Below, piece by piece: positions 17,127 through 25,237 of a stretch of DNA of 64,000 nt (positions are counted from its first letter, which is position 1; every line of letters begins with the position of its first letter). A model generated the notes under the pieces. That model was not told where the DNA came from, ran no database searches, and worked only from the letters and a program-made list of their open reading frames with translations. Position numbers and translations under genes: made by a program. Origin of the DNA: Streptomyces sp. NBC_01306 (GTDB lineage: Bacteria > Actinomycetota > Actinomycetes > Streptomycetales > Streptomycetaceae); NCBI RefSeq assembly GCF_026340465.1, contig NZ_JAPEPC010000001.1, positions 5,585,001-5,649,000 on the forward strand, in the 5' to 3' direction.

Positions 17127-19241
17127 TCATCCACGGTTCCTGCTCCACGGTTCCTGCTCCACGGTTCCTGCGACCACGGCTTCTGCGACCACGGTTCCCG
17201 GCCCGGTCGCTCCTGGCTCCATGACTCCTGGCTCCATGACTCCGGGCAGCCGGGCCACGAACACGGCACCGCCCGAGACCCGCCCCTGCTCGGCGCCGCT
17301 CTGTCCGGATGCGGACGCCGTTGCTTCGTACGGCCCCGACGGGTCCCGGCGTCCGGCCTCCGGCCCGGGCGGGCCATCAGGTCCAGCTTCCGCCCCGGGC
17401 GGGCCATCACGTCCGGCTTCCGGTACCGGTGGACCCCCACGTCCGGCCCCCGCCCCGGGTGGACCCCCGTGCTCGGCGAGATGGACGTCGCCGCCCCTGA
17501 CCCGCGCGATCTGCCGCGCCAGCGCCAGCCCGATGCCCCGGCCGCCGACGGCCGATGTGTGGTCCTTCGTCGACATGCCCTCGCGGAACACATCGTCGGC
17601 CGCTCCGGGCGGAATGCCGTCCCCGGTGTCGGCGACGGTGATGAGGAGGGTGGTGCCCTCGGCCATCAGCTCGACCTCGACCAGGGAAGGGGTGCGCGCC
17701 CCGTGCCGGGCGGCGTCGATCGCGTTGTCGACCAGATTGCCGAAGACGGTGGTGACATCGACCGGCGCGGTCACGGTCCCGTCGGCCCAGGTCGCCCCGC
17801 CGATCACCAGCGTCACCCCGCTCTCCCGCGCCTGGGCGGCCTTCGCGGAGAGGAAGGCCCGTACGTAGGAGTCGCGCACCGCGTCGATACCGGGCAGGGC
17901 CTCACCCAGCGGGCCGGTGCCGAGCAGTGTGCCGATGTACTCGGTCGTCTCCGCGAGGTGACCGCCGTGGACCAGCGCCGAGACCACATGCAGCCGGTTG
18001 GCGAACTCATGGCGCTGCGCGCGCAGCGCCGAACTCATCGCCTGGACCGCGTCGAGCTGGCGGGTCAGCGACTCGACGTCGGTGCGGTCCTGCACGGTCA
18101 GCAGCGTGCCGAGATCCTGCCCGTCGCGTTCGACCGGCCGCGCCGAGAGCACCAGGACGCGCTCGCCGACCGCCGCCATGACCGGGCTGCCGACGGGCGT
18201 ACGGATCGTCTCCAGCACCCGCGGTGTCAGCCCCAGTGATGCGACGGACCGTCCGGGCCGGGCCGGGATCGCCAGCAGCCGGCGCGCCTCGTCGTTGACC
18301 ACGGTGACGGTCCCGGCGTTGTCGACGGCCAGGACCCCTTCGCCGATTCCGTGCAGGACGGCTTCCTGCTCCTGCACCAGACCGGCCAGCTCCTCCGGTT
18401 CCAGGCCGAGCGTCAGCCGCTTCCAGCACCGGGCCAGCAGCGCCGAAGCGCCGACACCGAGCAGCAGGGCGGCCACCAGCCAGCCGAGGCCGCCCAGCAG
18501 TACGCGGATCAGCTGCGCCCGCACGTCGGAGACGGCGACACCCGCGTTGGCCTCGCCGACGACCCGGTGCGAGCCCGGGGCGTACACCGGGACCTTCGCG
18601 ACCACCTCGTCGCCGAGATGCGCGTGGTCCCGCGCCAGCACTTCACGACCGGAGAGCGCACCGCTGGGGTCGGTGCTCACCATCCGGCCCAGCTGGGACC
18701 GCTGCGGGTGCGCCAGCCTGATGCCCCGGTCATCGGTGACCACCACGAACAGCGAACCCGTCCTGGTGCGGGCCGCCTCCGCCGCCGTCTGGACCGGCCC
18801 GGCGGCGAGCGTCGCGCGCGGCGTGCTCGCGGCCCCGCCGCCGGGCCGGGAGTTGGCCGCCGAGTACTGCGCCGCGCCGCGCCGGACGGCGGGCTGGGCG
18901 GCGACCGTACGGGCCACCGCGAGCGCACGCAGCTGGTACTCGCTGACGAGCCGGTGCTCGTTGGTGTACGCGAAGGCGCCGAACGCGGTGGCCAGGGTCA
19001 CCGCGACCACAGCGCACTGGAGCAGCAGGACCTGGGTGCGCAGCCGCACCCGCCCGCGTATCCGCAGGCGCGCGGAGGGCAGCCGGGCGGACAGCCTCCT
19101 GGCGGACGGCATCCCGGCAGCCGGTATTCCGGGAGCCGCCTTTCCGGCAGCCGGAATCCTGGCAGCCGGTTTCCTGGCGGACGGTCCGAAGAATCTCACC
19201 CGGTCGACGGTAACCGCCTCCGCCCGGTGCACAGAATGCAC
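17127..19241 (-). CDS. CitA/DcuS-family sensor kinase with repeat insertions
   Basis: A membrane histidine kinase of 704 aa. The order is: a transmembrane segment (about 69-91), an extracytoplasmic PAS-like sensor, a second segment (about 245-270), a cytoplasmic PAS (VLHGIGEGVLAVDNAGTVTV), a DcuS/CitA-type H-box QRHEFANRLHVVSAL, and an ATPase with GNLVDNAIDAA and GGRGIGLALA. Three repeat tracts are unusual: an Ala/Pro-rich N-terminus (PAARIPAAGKAAPGIPAAG), a collagen-like GPPGxEAGxD tract inserted inside the ATPase domain, and a repetitive C-terminal tail (GVMEPGVMEPG). GTG at 19241 is the longest start; a GTG three codons later is possible. Confidence 0.92.
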   Translation of the reverse strand: MHSVHRAEAVTVDRVRFFGPSARKPAARIPAAGKAAPGIPAAGMPSARRLSARLPSARLRIRGRVRLRTQVLLLQCAVVAVTLATAFGAFAYTNEHRLVSEYQLRALAVARTVAAQPAVRRGAAQYSAANSRPGGGAASTPRATLAAGPVQTAAEAARTRTGSLFVVVTDDRGIRLAHPQRSQLGRMVSTDPSGALSGREVLARDHAHLGDEVVAKVPVYAPGSHRVVGEANAGVAVSDVRAQLIRVLLGGLGWLVAALLLGVGASALLARCWKRLTLGLEPEELAGLVQEQEAVLHGIGEGVLAVDNAGTVTVVNDEARRLLAIPARPGRSVASLGLTPRVLETIRTPVGSPVMAAVGERVLVLSARPVERDGQDLGTLLTVQDRTDVESLTRQLDAVQAMSSALRAQRHEFANRLHVVSALVHGGHLAETTEYIGTLLGTGPLGEALPGIDAVRDSYVRAFLSAKAAQARESGVTLVIGGATWADGTVTAPVDVTTVFGNLVDNAIDAARHGARTPSLVEVELMAEGTTLLITVADTGDGIPPGAADDVFREGMSTKDHTSAVGGRGIGLALARQIARVRGGDVHLAEHGGPPGAGAGRGGPPVPEAGRDGPPGAEAGPDGPPGPEAGRRDPSGPYEATASASGQSGAEQGRVSGGAVFVARLPGVMEPGVMEPGATGPGTVVAEAVVAGTVEQEPWSRNRG
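17131..17188 (-). repeat. 14/15-bp tandem repeats at kinase 3' end
   Basis: Units CCACGGTTCCTGCT (14 bp, twice) then CCACGGTTCCTGCGA-type 15-bp units (twice) lie in the last codons of the sensor kinase. The mix of 14- and 15-bp units means copy-number change here would shift the frame of the kinase tail. Two copies of CCTGGCTCCATGACT follow nearby. Confidence 0.8.
17351..17470 (-). repeat. four 30-bp tandem repeats inside kinase ATPase domain
   Basis: Four contiguous 30-bp units (17351, 17381, 17411, 17441) encode the decapeptide series GPPGAGAGRG, GPPVPEAGRD, GPPGAEAGPD, GPPGPEAGRR between the G2 box and the last strand of the kinase ATPase domain. Confidence 0.9.
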
Positions 19242-19411
19242 ACAACGCGCGGATCAGGGGTTACGCGGGTTGTGCGCAGAACCTGGAGAGCAGTGGCAGG
19301 CGCCGGATAGCTTCCGCCCGGGACACAACGAGCCGCACCAGGAGTTCTCTTGCTGAAGATACCGCGCCCCGGACCACGGGCCCGCTCGCGTCGCACCCGC
19401 GGGGGCCTGCT

Positions 19412-20824
19412 GTGACGGGGCACACCTGGACGCTGCTGATCATCCTGGCGGCAGCCATCGCCGTACTGATCCTGCTGATCAACTCACGGTTGCGGTTCCA
19501 CCCCTTCGTGGCGCTGATGACCGTGTCGATCGGTGTCGCGCTGGCCGCGGGCGAGCCGGTCGAGAAGATCGCGGAGTCACTGGAGTCGGGCGCCGGAGGC
19601 ATCCTCGGCAACGTCGGTGTGACCCTGGCCTTCGGCGCGATGCTGGGCAGGCTGCTGTCGGGGTCGGGCGCCACGGACAAGATCGCCCGCTTGATCGTCG
19701 ACCGGTCGGGGGAACGCTCCCTGCCCTGGTACATGGCGGGCGCCGCCTTCGTCATCGGCATCCCGATGTTCTTCGAGATCGGGCTGATCGTGCTGCTCCC
19801 GCTGATCTTCAGCGTGGCCAGGCGCCTCCAGGACACCCACCGGGTCAAGGGCTCGCCGTACGTCTTCCTCGCCACCCCCGCGATCGCCGCGCTCTCGACC
19901 CTGCACGGAATGGTGGCGCCGCACCCCGGCCCGCTGGTCGCGGTGGAGGGTCTGCACGCCAACCTGGGCATCACGATCGTGGTGGGCCTGATCTGTGCGA
20001 TCCCGACGATCATCATCGCCGGTCCGGTGTACGGCCGCTGGATCGCGCCGCGTCTCGACGTACACCCCGACCCGGAACTGGTCGCGAAGTTCACCGGCCC
20101 CGAGCGCCCCGACGACACCACGGCCACCGCTGCCGACGGCTCCGCTCCTCCCGCCAACAAGGTCCGCACCGGCTGGGCCCTGACCGCCGTGCTCGTCCCG
20201 GTCGTACTCATGCTGCTGCGCACCCTCGCGGAGCTGGTGTACGACGAGTCGAGCCCGGTACGGCACGTCCTGACCTTCACCGGTGAGCCGGTGATCGCCA
20301 TGCTCGCGGGCTTCCTCTTCGCGCTGTTCGCACTCGGCTACCGCAGCGACATGACCCCCGACGCCATCAGGTCGTCCCTGACGGACAGCCTCAAGGCGGT
20401 GGCCGGCATCCTGCTGATCATCGCGGGCGGCGGCGCGTTCAACCAGGTCCTGGAGGACTCGGGCATCGGCAAGGCCGTCGAGTCGGCCGCCTCGGGACTG
20501 CACATCAACGTCCTGATCCTGGGCTGGCTGCTGGCCCTGCTCCTGTCCTTCTCGACGGGCTCGGCCACCGTGGGGATCGTCGCGGCGACCGGCATTTTGG
20601 CCCCCCTGGCGGCATCCGGCAGCAGCCTGCACACCGCACTGCTCGTCGTCGCGATCGGAGCAGGCTCGATCGGCCTCAACTACGTGAACCACGCGGGATT
20701 CTGGCTGGTCAAGGAGTCCTTCGGGATGTCACTCGGCCAGGCCACGAAATCACACACGGCGATCCAGACGATCGTGAGCGTCTGCGGCCTGCTGATGGCC
20801 CTGCTGATCTCGGTCGTGGCGTGA
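19412..20824 (+). CDS. GntP-family permease
   Basis: An integral membrane proton symporter of 470 aa in the gluconate:H+ (GntP) family, with about 12-14 hydrophobic segments from residue 7 on. Characteristic stretches are LAFGAMLGRLLSGSGATDKIA, FFEIGLIVLLPLIFSVARR and MVAPHPGPLVAVEGL. GNTP proteins take up gluconate or related hydroxy-acids. The start is GTG with GGGGG upstream. It is divergent from the CitA-like kinase, which suggests that system senses the transported acid. The substrate itself cannot be read from sequence. Confidence 0.94.
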   Translation: MTGHTWTLLIILAAAIAVLILLINSRLRFHPFVALMTVSIGVALAAGEPVEKIAESLESGAGGILGNVGVTLAFGAMLGRLLSGSGATDKIARLIVDRSGERSLPWYMAGAAFVIGIPMFFEIGLIVLLPLIFSVARRLQDTHRVKGSPYVFLATPAIAALSTLHGMVAPHPGPLVAVEGLHANLGITIVVGLICAIPTIIIAGPVYGRWIAPRLDVHPDPELVAKFTGPERPDDTTATAADGSAPPANKVRTGWALTAVLVPVVLMLLRTLAELVYDESSPVRHVLTFTGEPVIAMLAGFLFALFALGYRSDMTPDAIRSSLTDSLKAVAGILLIIAGGGAFNQVLEDSGIGKAVESAASGLHINVLILGWLLALLLSFSTGSATVGIVAATGILAPLAASGSSLHTALLVVAIGAGSIGLNYVNHAGFWLVKESFGMSLGQATKSHTAIQTIVSVCGLLMALLISVVA

Positions 20825-20880
20825 ACACGGCCTTCCTGCACACCGGATCACGCACCGGACACTGACCCACGACACGACCG

Positions 20881-20913
20881 AGGGCCGCCGCCCAGCAACT
20901 GGGCGGCGGCCCT
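20881..20913. terminator. GntP-gene terminator
   Basis: A perfect 15-bp stem (AGGGCCGCCGCCCAG and complement) with a 3-nt loop followed by TTTC, 57 nt after the permease stop. Before the island arrived it would have lain between the convergent gntP and glnA genes. Confidence 0.88.
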
Positions 20914-20967
20914 TTCGCGGTACCGAACGCCGACCTGCGGGCATATCCGCCCAGGCCGGCCGCACGC

Positions 20968-20987
20968 TCTTAGAGGTCGAAATGCAG
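20968..20987 (-). repeat. att-like copy of glnA 3' end (left)
   Basis: TCTTAGAGGTCGAAATGCAG matches the glnA 3' terminus at 25238-25257 in 18 of 20 positions, including the stop codon and the last codons for F-D-L. On the minus strand it reads as CTG CAT TTC GAC CTC TAA. Similarity ends abruptly on both sides, so this is a short core rather than a glnA gene fragment. Confidence 0.7.
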
Positions 20988-21105
20988 TGAGGGATCGCTG
21001 CTGACCTGTATCTACACTCTCCCCCGAGGTGGCAGGTGCACAATCGGTGCACCTGACGCAGTGGCTGTTCCCCACCCGGGCGCACCATTCCGAACACATG
21101 GAAGA

Positions 21106-21390
21106 TCACTCATCGGTACTCCGCGCGGATGGCTCTCCATATGATTCACGCGGATAGGACGTACCGCAGGAAGGCTCTGCTCCGGAAGCCGGTCCGACAC
21201 TTCGGGTGTCATATTCTGGCGAGGGCTCTTGGGGGTGACGAACGGCCCCGCTGCGAAGTTCGTTCCGTACTTGCCGCCAAGCACGGATGATCTGAGGAAG
21301 CTTCGACAACACCTCGCCCACCTGTGTCAGTAGGAGTGTGAGGCAACCGAAGGCGGCAAGGATGATCAGGCTGATGTTGTCCCAACTCAC
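21106..21390 (-). CDS. small membrane protein, unknown
   Basis: A 94-aa protein. GTG at 21390 is preferred: GGAGG lies 7 nt upstream and the codon overlaps the stop of the preceding gene as GTGA (4-nt overlap), implying translational coupling. It has one hydrophobic segment at about residues 6-22 (SLIILAAFGCLTLLLTQVG). An amphipathic basic stretch follows (KLPQIIRAWRQVRNELR), then a polar disordered tail rich in Ser, Pro and Glu. No family is recognised. It is probably an inner-membrane partner of the 302-aa protein encoded just before it. Confidence 0.65.
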   Translation of the reverse strand: MSWDNISLIILAAFGCLTLLLTQVGEVLSKLPQIIRAWRQVRNELRSGAVRHPQEPSPEYDTRSVGPASGAEPSCGTSYPRESYGEPSARSTDE

Positions 21391-22295
21391 CGGGCGGCCT
21401 CCGACTTCTGCTGCACGGGGGCTCGCCGTCCATCCAAGCGCAAGATCGCATCGCCCAACCGGACTTCGAAGTGATCGCTGACACCGTGAGCAATTGCACC
21501 GGAGACGCCAATGGGAGGAGCGGTCAGCGACGCGGCCACATCGTCGACGTAGGGGAAGCCGTTCCACCGGAACGTCCAGCGGTGCCCGTATCCCCGCAAC
21601 TGTTTCTCGTATCGATCTTCACCGCCGTCGCTGAGCCAGCCGGGCCGCATCAGCGGGTCGGAGAACCAATTGCCGATCGCCCATCCACCTTCGGCGTCCT
21701 GTGCGGCAATGCGGCAGGTCAGGCCCGCCAACAGCCGTTCGGCGTCTTCGCTCATGGCAGGGATTTCTTCCAGCTGTGCCTTCTCGTACCCCGTGATGGG
21801 CTTGTCGATGGGATGGAAATCCCATCGAGGAGACGGGCGCAGCTTCCCGCCCCAGGTCCCCGAAGGGTTGCCAGTGATGACGAGTTGAGCCCCAGTCGGG
21901 AGATGGCGTGCCACGTACGTGCGCCGCCCCCGGAATTCTTCGAAGCGGAGCCCCGGCAGGGAGCTTCCGCCGTCCCGACTGGGTAGGAGATACGGGGCCA
22001 CGTTATGCGGCACGTCCGTGATGAGGACGAGCCGGTCGAACCGGGGCGAGGCGATGATGTCGTACGCGACGAGAGTGTGGAGCCCCCAAGCGGCGACGCC
22101 ACGATGAGGTTGCCAAGTTCCCGGTCGGTTGAACAGCCCCAGGGCCAGCAGGGCGCGAAGCCTACGCTGCTCAGGCGAGCAGGTGTCCAGGCCGAGGGAG
22201 CCATCACGCGGTACGGCGTCCACAGCAGCTGACCTGGGTTCACCCAGGTACTGCATCCGAGTGCGGGCAATTGTCTTATTGGTGCTTCTGGGCAT
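21387..22295 (-). CDS. hypothetical protein of glnA-flanked island
   Basis: A 302-aa soluble protein of unknown function. ATG at 22295 has GAGG 7 nt upstream; an earlier in-frame start would add 10 residues. Visible stretches are an Arg/Lys-rich N-terminus (MPRSTNKTIARTRMQYLGEP) and a hydrophobic strand-like core (FDRLVLITDVPHNVAPYLL). A Gly/Trp-rich middle (GNPSGTWGGKLRPSPRWDF) is followed by many aromatic residues (GYGHRWTFRWNGFPYVDDVA). The pattern suggests a folded alpha/beta domain, but no motif lets me name it. It is coupled by GTGA overlap to the small membrane protein. The coding sequence uses more A/T-ending codons than neighbouring core genes. Confidence 0.75.
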   Translation of the reverse strand: MPRSTNKTIARTRMQYLGEPRSAAVDAVPRDGSLGLDTCSPEQRRLRALLALGLFNRPGTWQPHRGVAAWGLHTLVAYDIIASPRFDRLVLITDVPHNVAPYLLPSRDGGSSLPGLRFEEFRGRRTYVARHLPTGAQLVITGNPSGTWGGKLRPSPRWDFHPIDKPITGYEKAQLEEIPAMSEDAERLLAGLTCRIAAQDAEGGWAIGNWFSDPLMRPGWLSDGGEDRYEKQLRGYGHRWTFRWNGFPYVDDVAASLTAPPIGVSGAIAHGVSDHFEVRLGDAILRLDGRRAPVQQKSEAAR

Positions 22296-22528
22296 GCGAA
22301 TTCCTCGCGCCAACCCGGCTGGCACTTCAGGTCACATACCTAGTGAGTTCACGAATGATCGTCACGGAGCTGGGCGAACCACGCCCATGTGCAGCGTCCT
22401 AGGGTGCCGGGCCCGTAGGAAGATGCCGCCTACCGACTCTCCGCGAGCCGGATGCGTAGATGATATACCCCGTTGCAACGGCTGGTCTGCCCCGAGCCCG
22501 TCAGCTACCGGCGGTCCAGATGGTGGAA

Positions 22529-23941
22529 CTAGGGGAGCAGCGCCTGGCGGGAAATCCACTCAAGGGCGTCTGCCCCCAGCCTGTCGGGCGCTTCGAACAA
22601 CGCCGTTTCAACTGCCGCGAGGTCTCTCAGAGCCTCGGGTGCGCCCGACCGGTCCAGTGCAGTGAGACGCTCCATCGCCGAGGCAACGGCGCCGGGCCAG
22701 CTCGGCATACCGAAGTGAGTCGGAGCCTTGAACGCGGCCGAAGTCGCTCTGTGCAGCAGCCCCGCGCGCCAGCCCTGTTCACGCATCACCTCCGCGGTGA
22801 ACCAGACCCGGTCATCGACGTGCTGAACGAACTCCGCCACGGATTCGGATATTTCCCGCAGCATGAACCGCGAACCGCCGGCCCAGGGAAGGTTCACGTC
22901 CGAGGCGACTGCAACGAACGCGAGTAGCGCCTCGGGCCCATTGTCCTGAGCAGCCATCAGCGCCGTGCGGGCCCTGCGGTACAGATCGACGCTCTGGGCG
23001 AAGATCTCGCCGTCGTTCGGCCCGTCGTCGGCCGCGTGGATCATGTCCAGCGGCCCCTCGCGCCAAGCATCGACTACCAGACCGACCGCCGCCGCGCTCA
23101 CCAGGACATCCGTGTCGTCCCCGTCGATCCCGAAGTGCTCGAGGACCAAGCGGGCTCCCTCCTGGACGTCCGGAAGAGGCGAGTCCTGCCCTTCGGATTC
23201 GGTCTCCCCTAAGCGGGCGGCCAGCTGAGGCGACGGGGGTTCGGACTCTGGCTGCTCCACGGTGACGCCATGCTCCGCCAGATCGTCGAAGACGGCGTCA
23301 GGCCCGCAGTCGATGTGAGTGGAGTCGTGGCGTCCCGAGCAGCCTTCCCGGCACTCGAACTCTTCGCACATTTCCGGCTCGTCGGGCTGGGCCTCGTTGA
23401 TCAAGTGATAGGAGAGCCGCTCAGCCACGGCCCCCCGCGCCGTGATCATGGCCAGGCTGAGCTGGAAGGCCTCGTCCTGGATCTCCGAGTCTTCACGGTC
23501 CATAGAATCGGGTGGTTCCGGAGCGTCGGGGAGCCAGGTATGTGCGGACTCCAGCGAGACCAGTAACCAGGCGACGCGCAGTGCCTCGGCATCTTCGCCC
23601 CGGGCCAGCCCGGCGACGGCCTCAGCGGCCTGCCGCACGCTGAAGAGCCGGGCGAGATGGCGTTCACGTACCGGCATCCAGGCCGCGGACTCCGCCTGGG
23701 CACGCGCGGCGTCGTGTGTGAGTGCGGCGTCTCGGGCCCGCCGTGACCGGGCGACCAACCGCGTTAGACATGGGTAGCAGCCAAACAGTCCCGACGTCGG
23801 AGTCGGCCCGAGCGGTACGGGCGGTCGCTCCTCAAAGGGCTCGCCGCAGACGCAGCAATCCAACGCCCCCACCTGGCGAGAGGTGGGGACAGCCGGCAGT
23901 GCGGACCGGATCATGGCATGGGCATAGGCAGGGATGTGCAT
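22529..23941 (-). CDS. hypothetical protein with zinc-ribbon-like Cys pairs
   Basis: A 470-aa protein of unknown function. ATG at 23941 has AAGGAG 6 nt upstream. Near the N-terminus two C-x-x-C pairs (DCCVCGEPF and GCYPCLTRL) about 30 residues apart could bind zinc. A second Cys-containing stretch (MCEEFECREGCSGRHDSTH) lies near residue 200. Most of the rest is acidic and helical (AAEAVAGLARGEDAEALRVA; RRARTALMAAQDNGPEALLA). No catalytic motif is seen. It is divergent from the HTH gene at 24151 and separated from it by an operator-like repeat array. The next gene downstream starts about 230 nt beyond its stop. Confidence 0.75.
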   Translation of the reverse strand: MHIPAYAHAMIRSALPAVPTSRQVGALDCCVCGEPFEERPPVPLGPTPTSGLFGCYPCLTRLVARSRRARDAALTHDAARAQAESAAWMPVRERHLARLFSVRQAAEAVAGLARGEDAEALRVAWLLVSLESAHTWLPDAPEPPDSMDREDSEIQDEAFQLSLAMITARGAVAERLSYHLINEAQPDEPEMCEEFECREGCSGRHDSTHIDCGPDAVFDDLAEHGVTVEQPESEPPSPQLAARLGETESEGQDSPLPDVQEGARLVLEHFGIDGDDTDVLVSAAAVGLVVDAWREGPLDMIHAADDGPNDGEIFAQSVDLYRRARTALMAAQDNGPEALLAFVAVASDVNLPWAGGSRFMLREISESVAEFVQHVDDRVWFTAEVMREQGWRAGLLHRATSAAFKAPTHFGMPSWPGAVASAMERLTALDRSGAPEALRDLAAVETALFEAPDRLGADALEWISRQALLP

Positions 23942-24013
23942 CGTCGACTCCTTGGGAGACTGCGCCGGTTCGCTCACGACGCTGACTCCATGCTCGAGGT
24001 CATATCCGAGTGC

Positions 24014-24105
24014 TTGTCGGCATTTGACACTCCGGACCGGGAAGTTGGCGCAATCTGACATGTGGCCCTTTGCCTGCGACTTCTACACTCTTGGCGCTAT
24101 CTGAC
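24014..24105. promoter_or_regulatory. operator-like direct repeats between divergent island genes
   Basis: TTGGCGCAATCTGAC (24045-24059) and TTGGCGCTATCTGAC (24091-24105) differ at one base. A third, weaker copy (TTGTCGGCATTTGAC, 24014-24028) matches 11 of 15. All three have the same orientation, at spacings of 31 and 46 bp. They sit between the divergent zinc-ribbon-like gene and the HTH gene, where the HTH protein could bind to control both. Confidence 0.6.
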
Positions 24106-24150
24106 GGTCATCCGGCCGCCACATGAAGAGCCGAAGGGATCTGTCGTTTC

Positions 24151-25113
24151 GTGACCACCGATACCGTCTTGCCTTCGAATGAAGCCCATCAGGAGCTGGT
24201 GCGCGCTCTAGAAGAACTCCACCGAGCGGCCGGGCGCCCCGGCATGCGAAAGGTGAGCGCCCTGGTTGCTGAGGGTGTCCACCCGGCGGTCGTCAGCCAT
24301 GAGGGAGTCCGTACGACTCTCAGGGGCCTGAACGTCCCCCGCTGGGAGACCGTGCAGTCGATTGTGGCGGTGCTGGCTGCCGCCTGTGTAGATCCGCCCC
24401 GTGACCCGACGGCCGAGGTGGCGCGGTTCCTGCCCTTATGGCGCGCGCTGCGGGAGGGAGAACCGGGTGGCATGAAGTCGGCCCGGGAGTTGGCGCTGTC
24501 ACAGGGTTGGGGCACGGATGACGGGCAGTGGACCGCTGAGGCGGTTGTCGGCATGATGATCAACCCGTTCAATGCCATTGAGATCGCTCCCTCGCTCGCG
24601 GTGCCGCACGAGCCGGCGATCTCGGAGGACGAATGGGTGCAGGTCGGCGTCCGGCTCATCGAGGAGAACGGAGCCGAGTTTGCCTTGCGTGCTCTCCTGC
24701 GAACTCTGAAGGGCGACTACCTGGGAGCCGAGGAGGGAAGCCCCTTCGGCTACCGCTATCCGGACCAGGAAGCGGTCGAAATGCATACGGCCTTCCGCTA
24801 CGGCTGCGACCGGATACTCCAGCGCCTCGCGGTGGAGCCGAACCTTCTTCAGCGGTCGATCAGCGCTATGCACGCCGACGAGACCATGGGTCGTGAGGAC
24901 CGTATCGAGATGCTGCGCGCCGAATCGGACGTGTCCTTGATGCGGGAAGTCATGACAGTGACCCCGGAGACCTGGCACGAACTTTCTGAAGAGGCCCACC
25001 ATCAGGTCTTCGGCTACCTCATCAAGGAGATCGGCCCGGTGGGCAGATTCGGGCTTCCACCGGACCAGAGGTTTCGCATCACCTGGCGTATCCCCGAGCC
25101 GCCGACGGCGTAG
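24151..25113 (+). CDS. helix-turn-helix protein of glnA-flanked island
   Basis: A 320-aa protein. Residues about 13-80 look like the degenerate XRE-type helix-turn-helix that opens many Streptomyces regulators and conflict-system proteins (LVRALEELHRAAGRPGMRKV; TTLRGLNVPRWETVQSIVAV). The remaining 240 residues are a helical, acidic region without a recognised domain (DEWVQVGVRLIEENGAEFAL; CDRILQRLAVEPNLLQ). The start is GTG; GAAGGGA lies 13 nt upstream, which is long. It is the only rightward gene of the island and ends 50 nt before a strong hairpin shared with glnA. The DNA-binding role is likely, the C-terminal role unknown. Confidence 0.75.
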   Translation: MTTDTVLPSNEAHQELVRALEELHRAAGRPGMRKVSALVAEGVHPAVVSHEGVRTTLRGLNVPRWETVQSIVAVLAAACVDPPRDPTAEVARFLPLWRALREGEPGGMKSARELALSQGWGTDDGQWTAEAVVGMMINPFNAIEIAPSLAVPHEPAISEDEWVQVGVRLIEENGAEFALRALLRTLKGDYLGAEEGSPFGYRYPDQEAVEMHTAFRYGCDRILQRLAVEPNLLQRSISAMHADETMGREDRIEMLRAESDVSLMREVMTVTPETWHELSEEAHHQVFGYLIKEIGPVGRFGLPPDQRFRITWRIPEPPTA

Positions 25114-25162
25114 CTTCGGTGTGGGGCCCTTCCGTTATCCAAGAGAGTGCCTCTGTATGCAA

Positions 25163-25203
25163 AACGGGCTTGGCTCCACACCCTGTGTGGAGCCAAGCCC
25201 GTT
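25163..25203. terminator. strong bidirectional terminator
   Basis: A perfect 19-bp stem (AACGGGCTTGGCTCCACAC and complement) with a 3-nt loop, between the convergent HTH gene and glnA. It lies inside the glnA-flanked segment, 37 nt beyond the glnA stop. Confidence 0.92.
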
Positions 25204-25237
25204 GCGGTGCTCTTGCCTATCGAGTTCGAGCTTTACA

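Noticed and set aside
20968..20987. Remnant of a second glutamine synthetase gene
   Set aside because: Similarity to glnA stops after 20 bp; upstream codons (D-P-S) do not match glnA, so a short recombination core fits better than a decayed gene copy.
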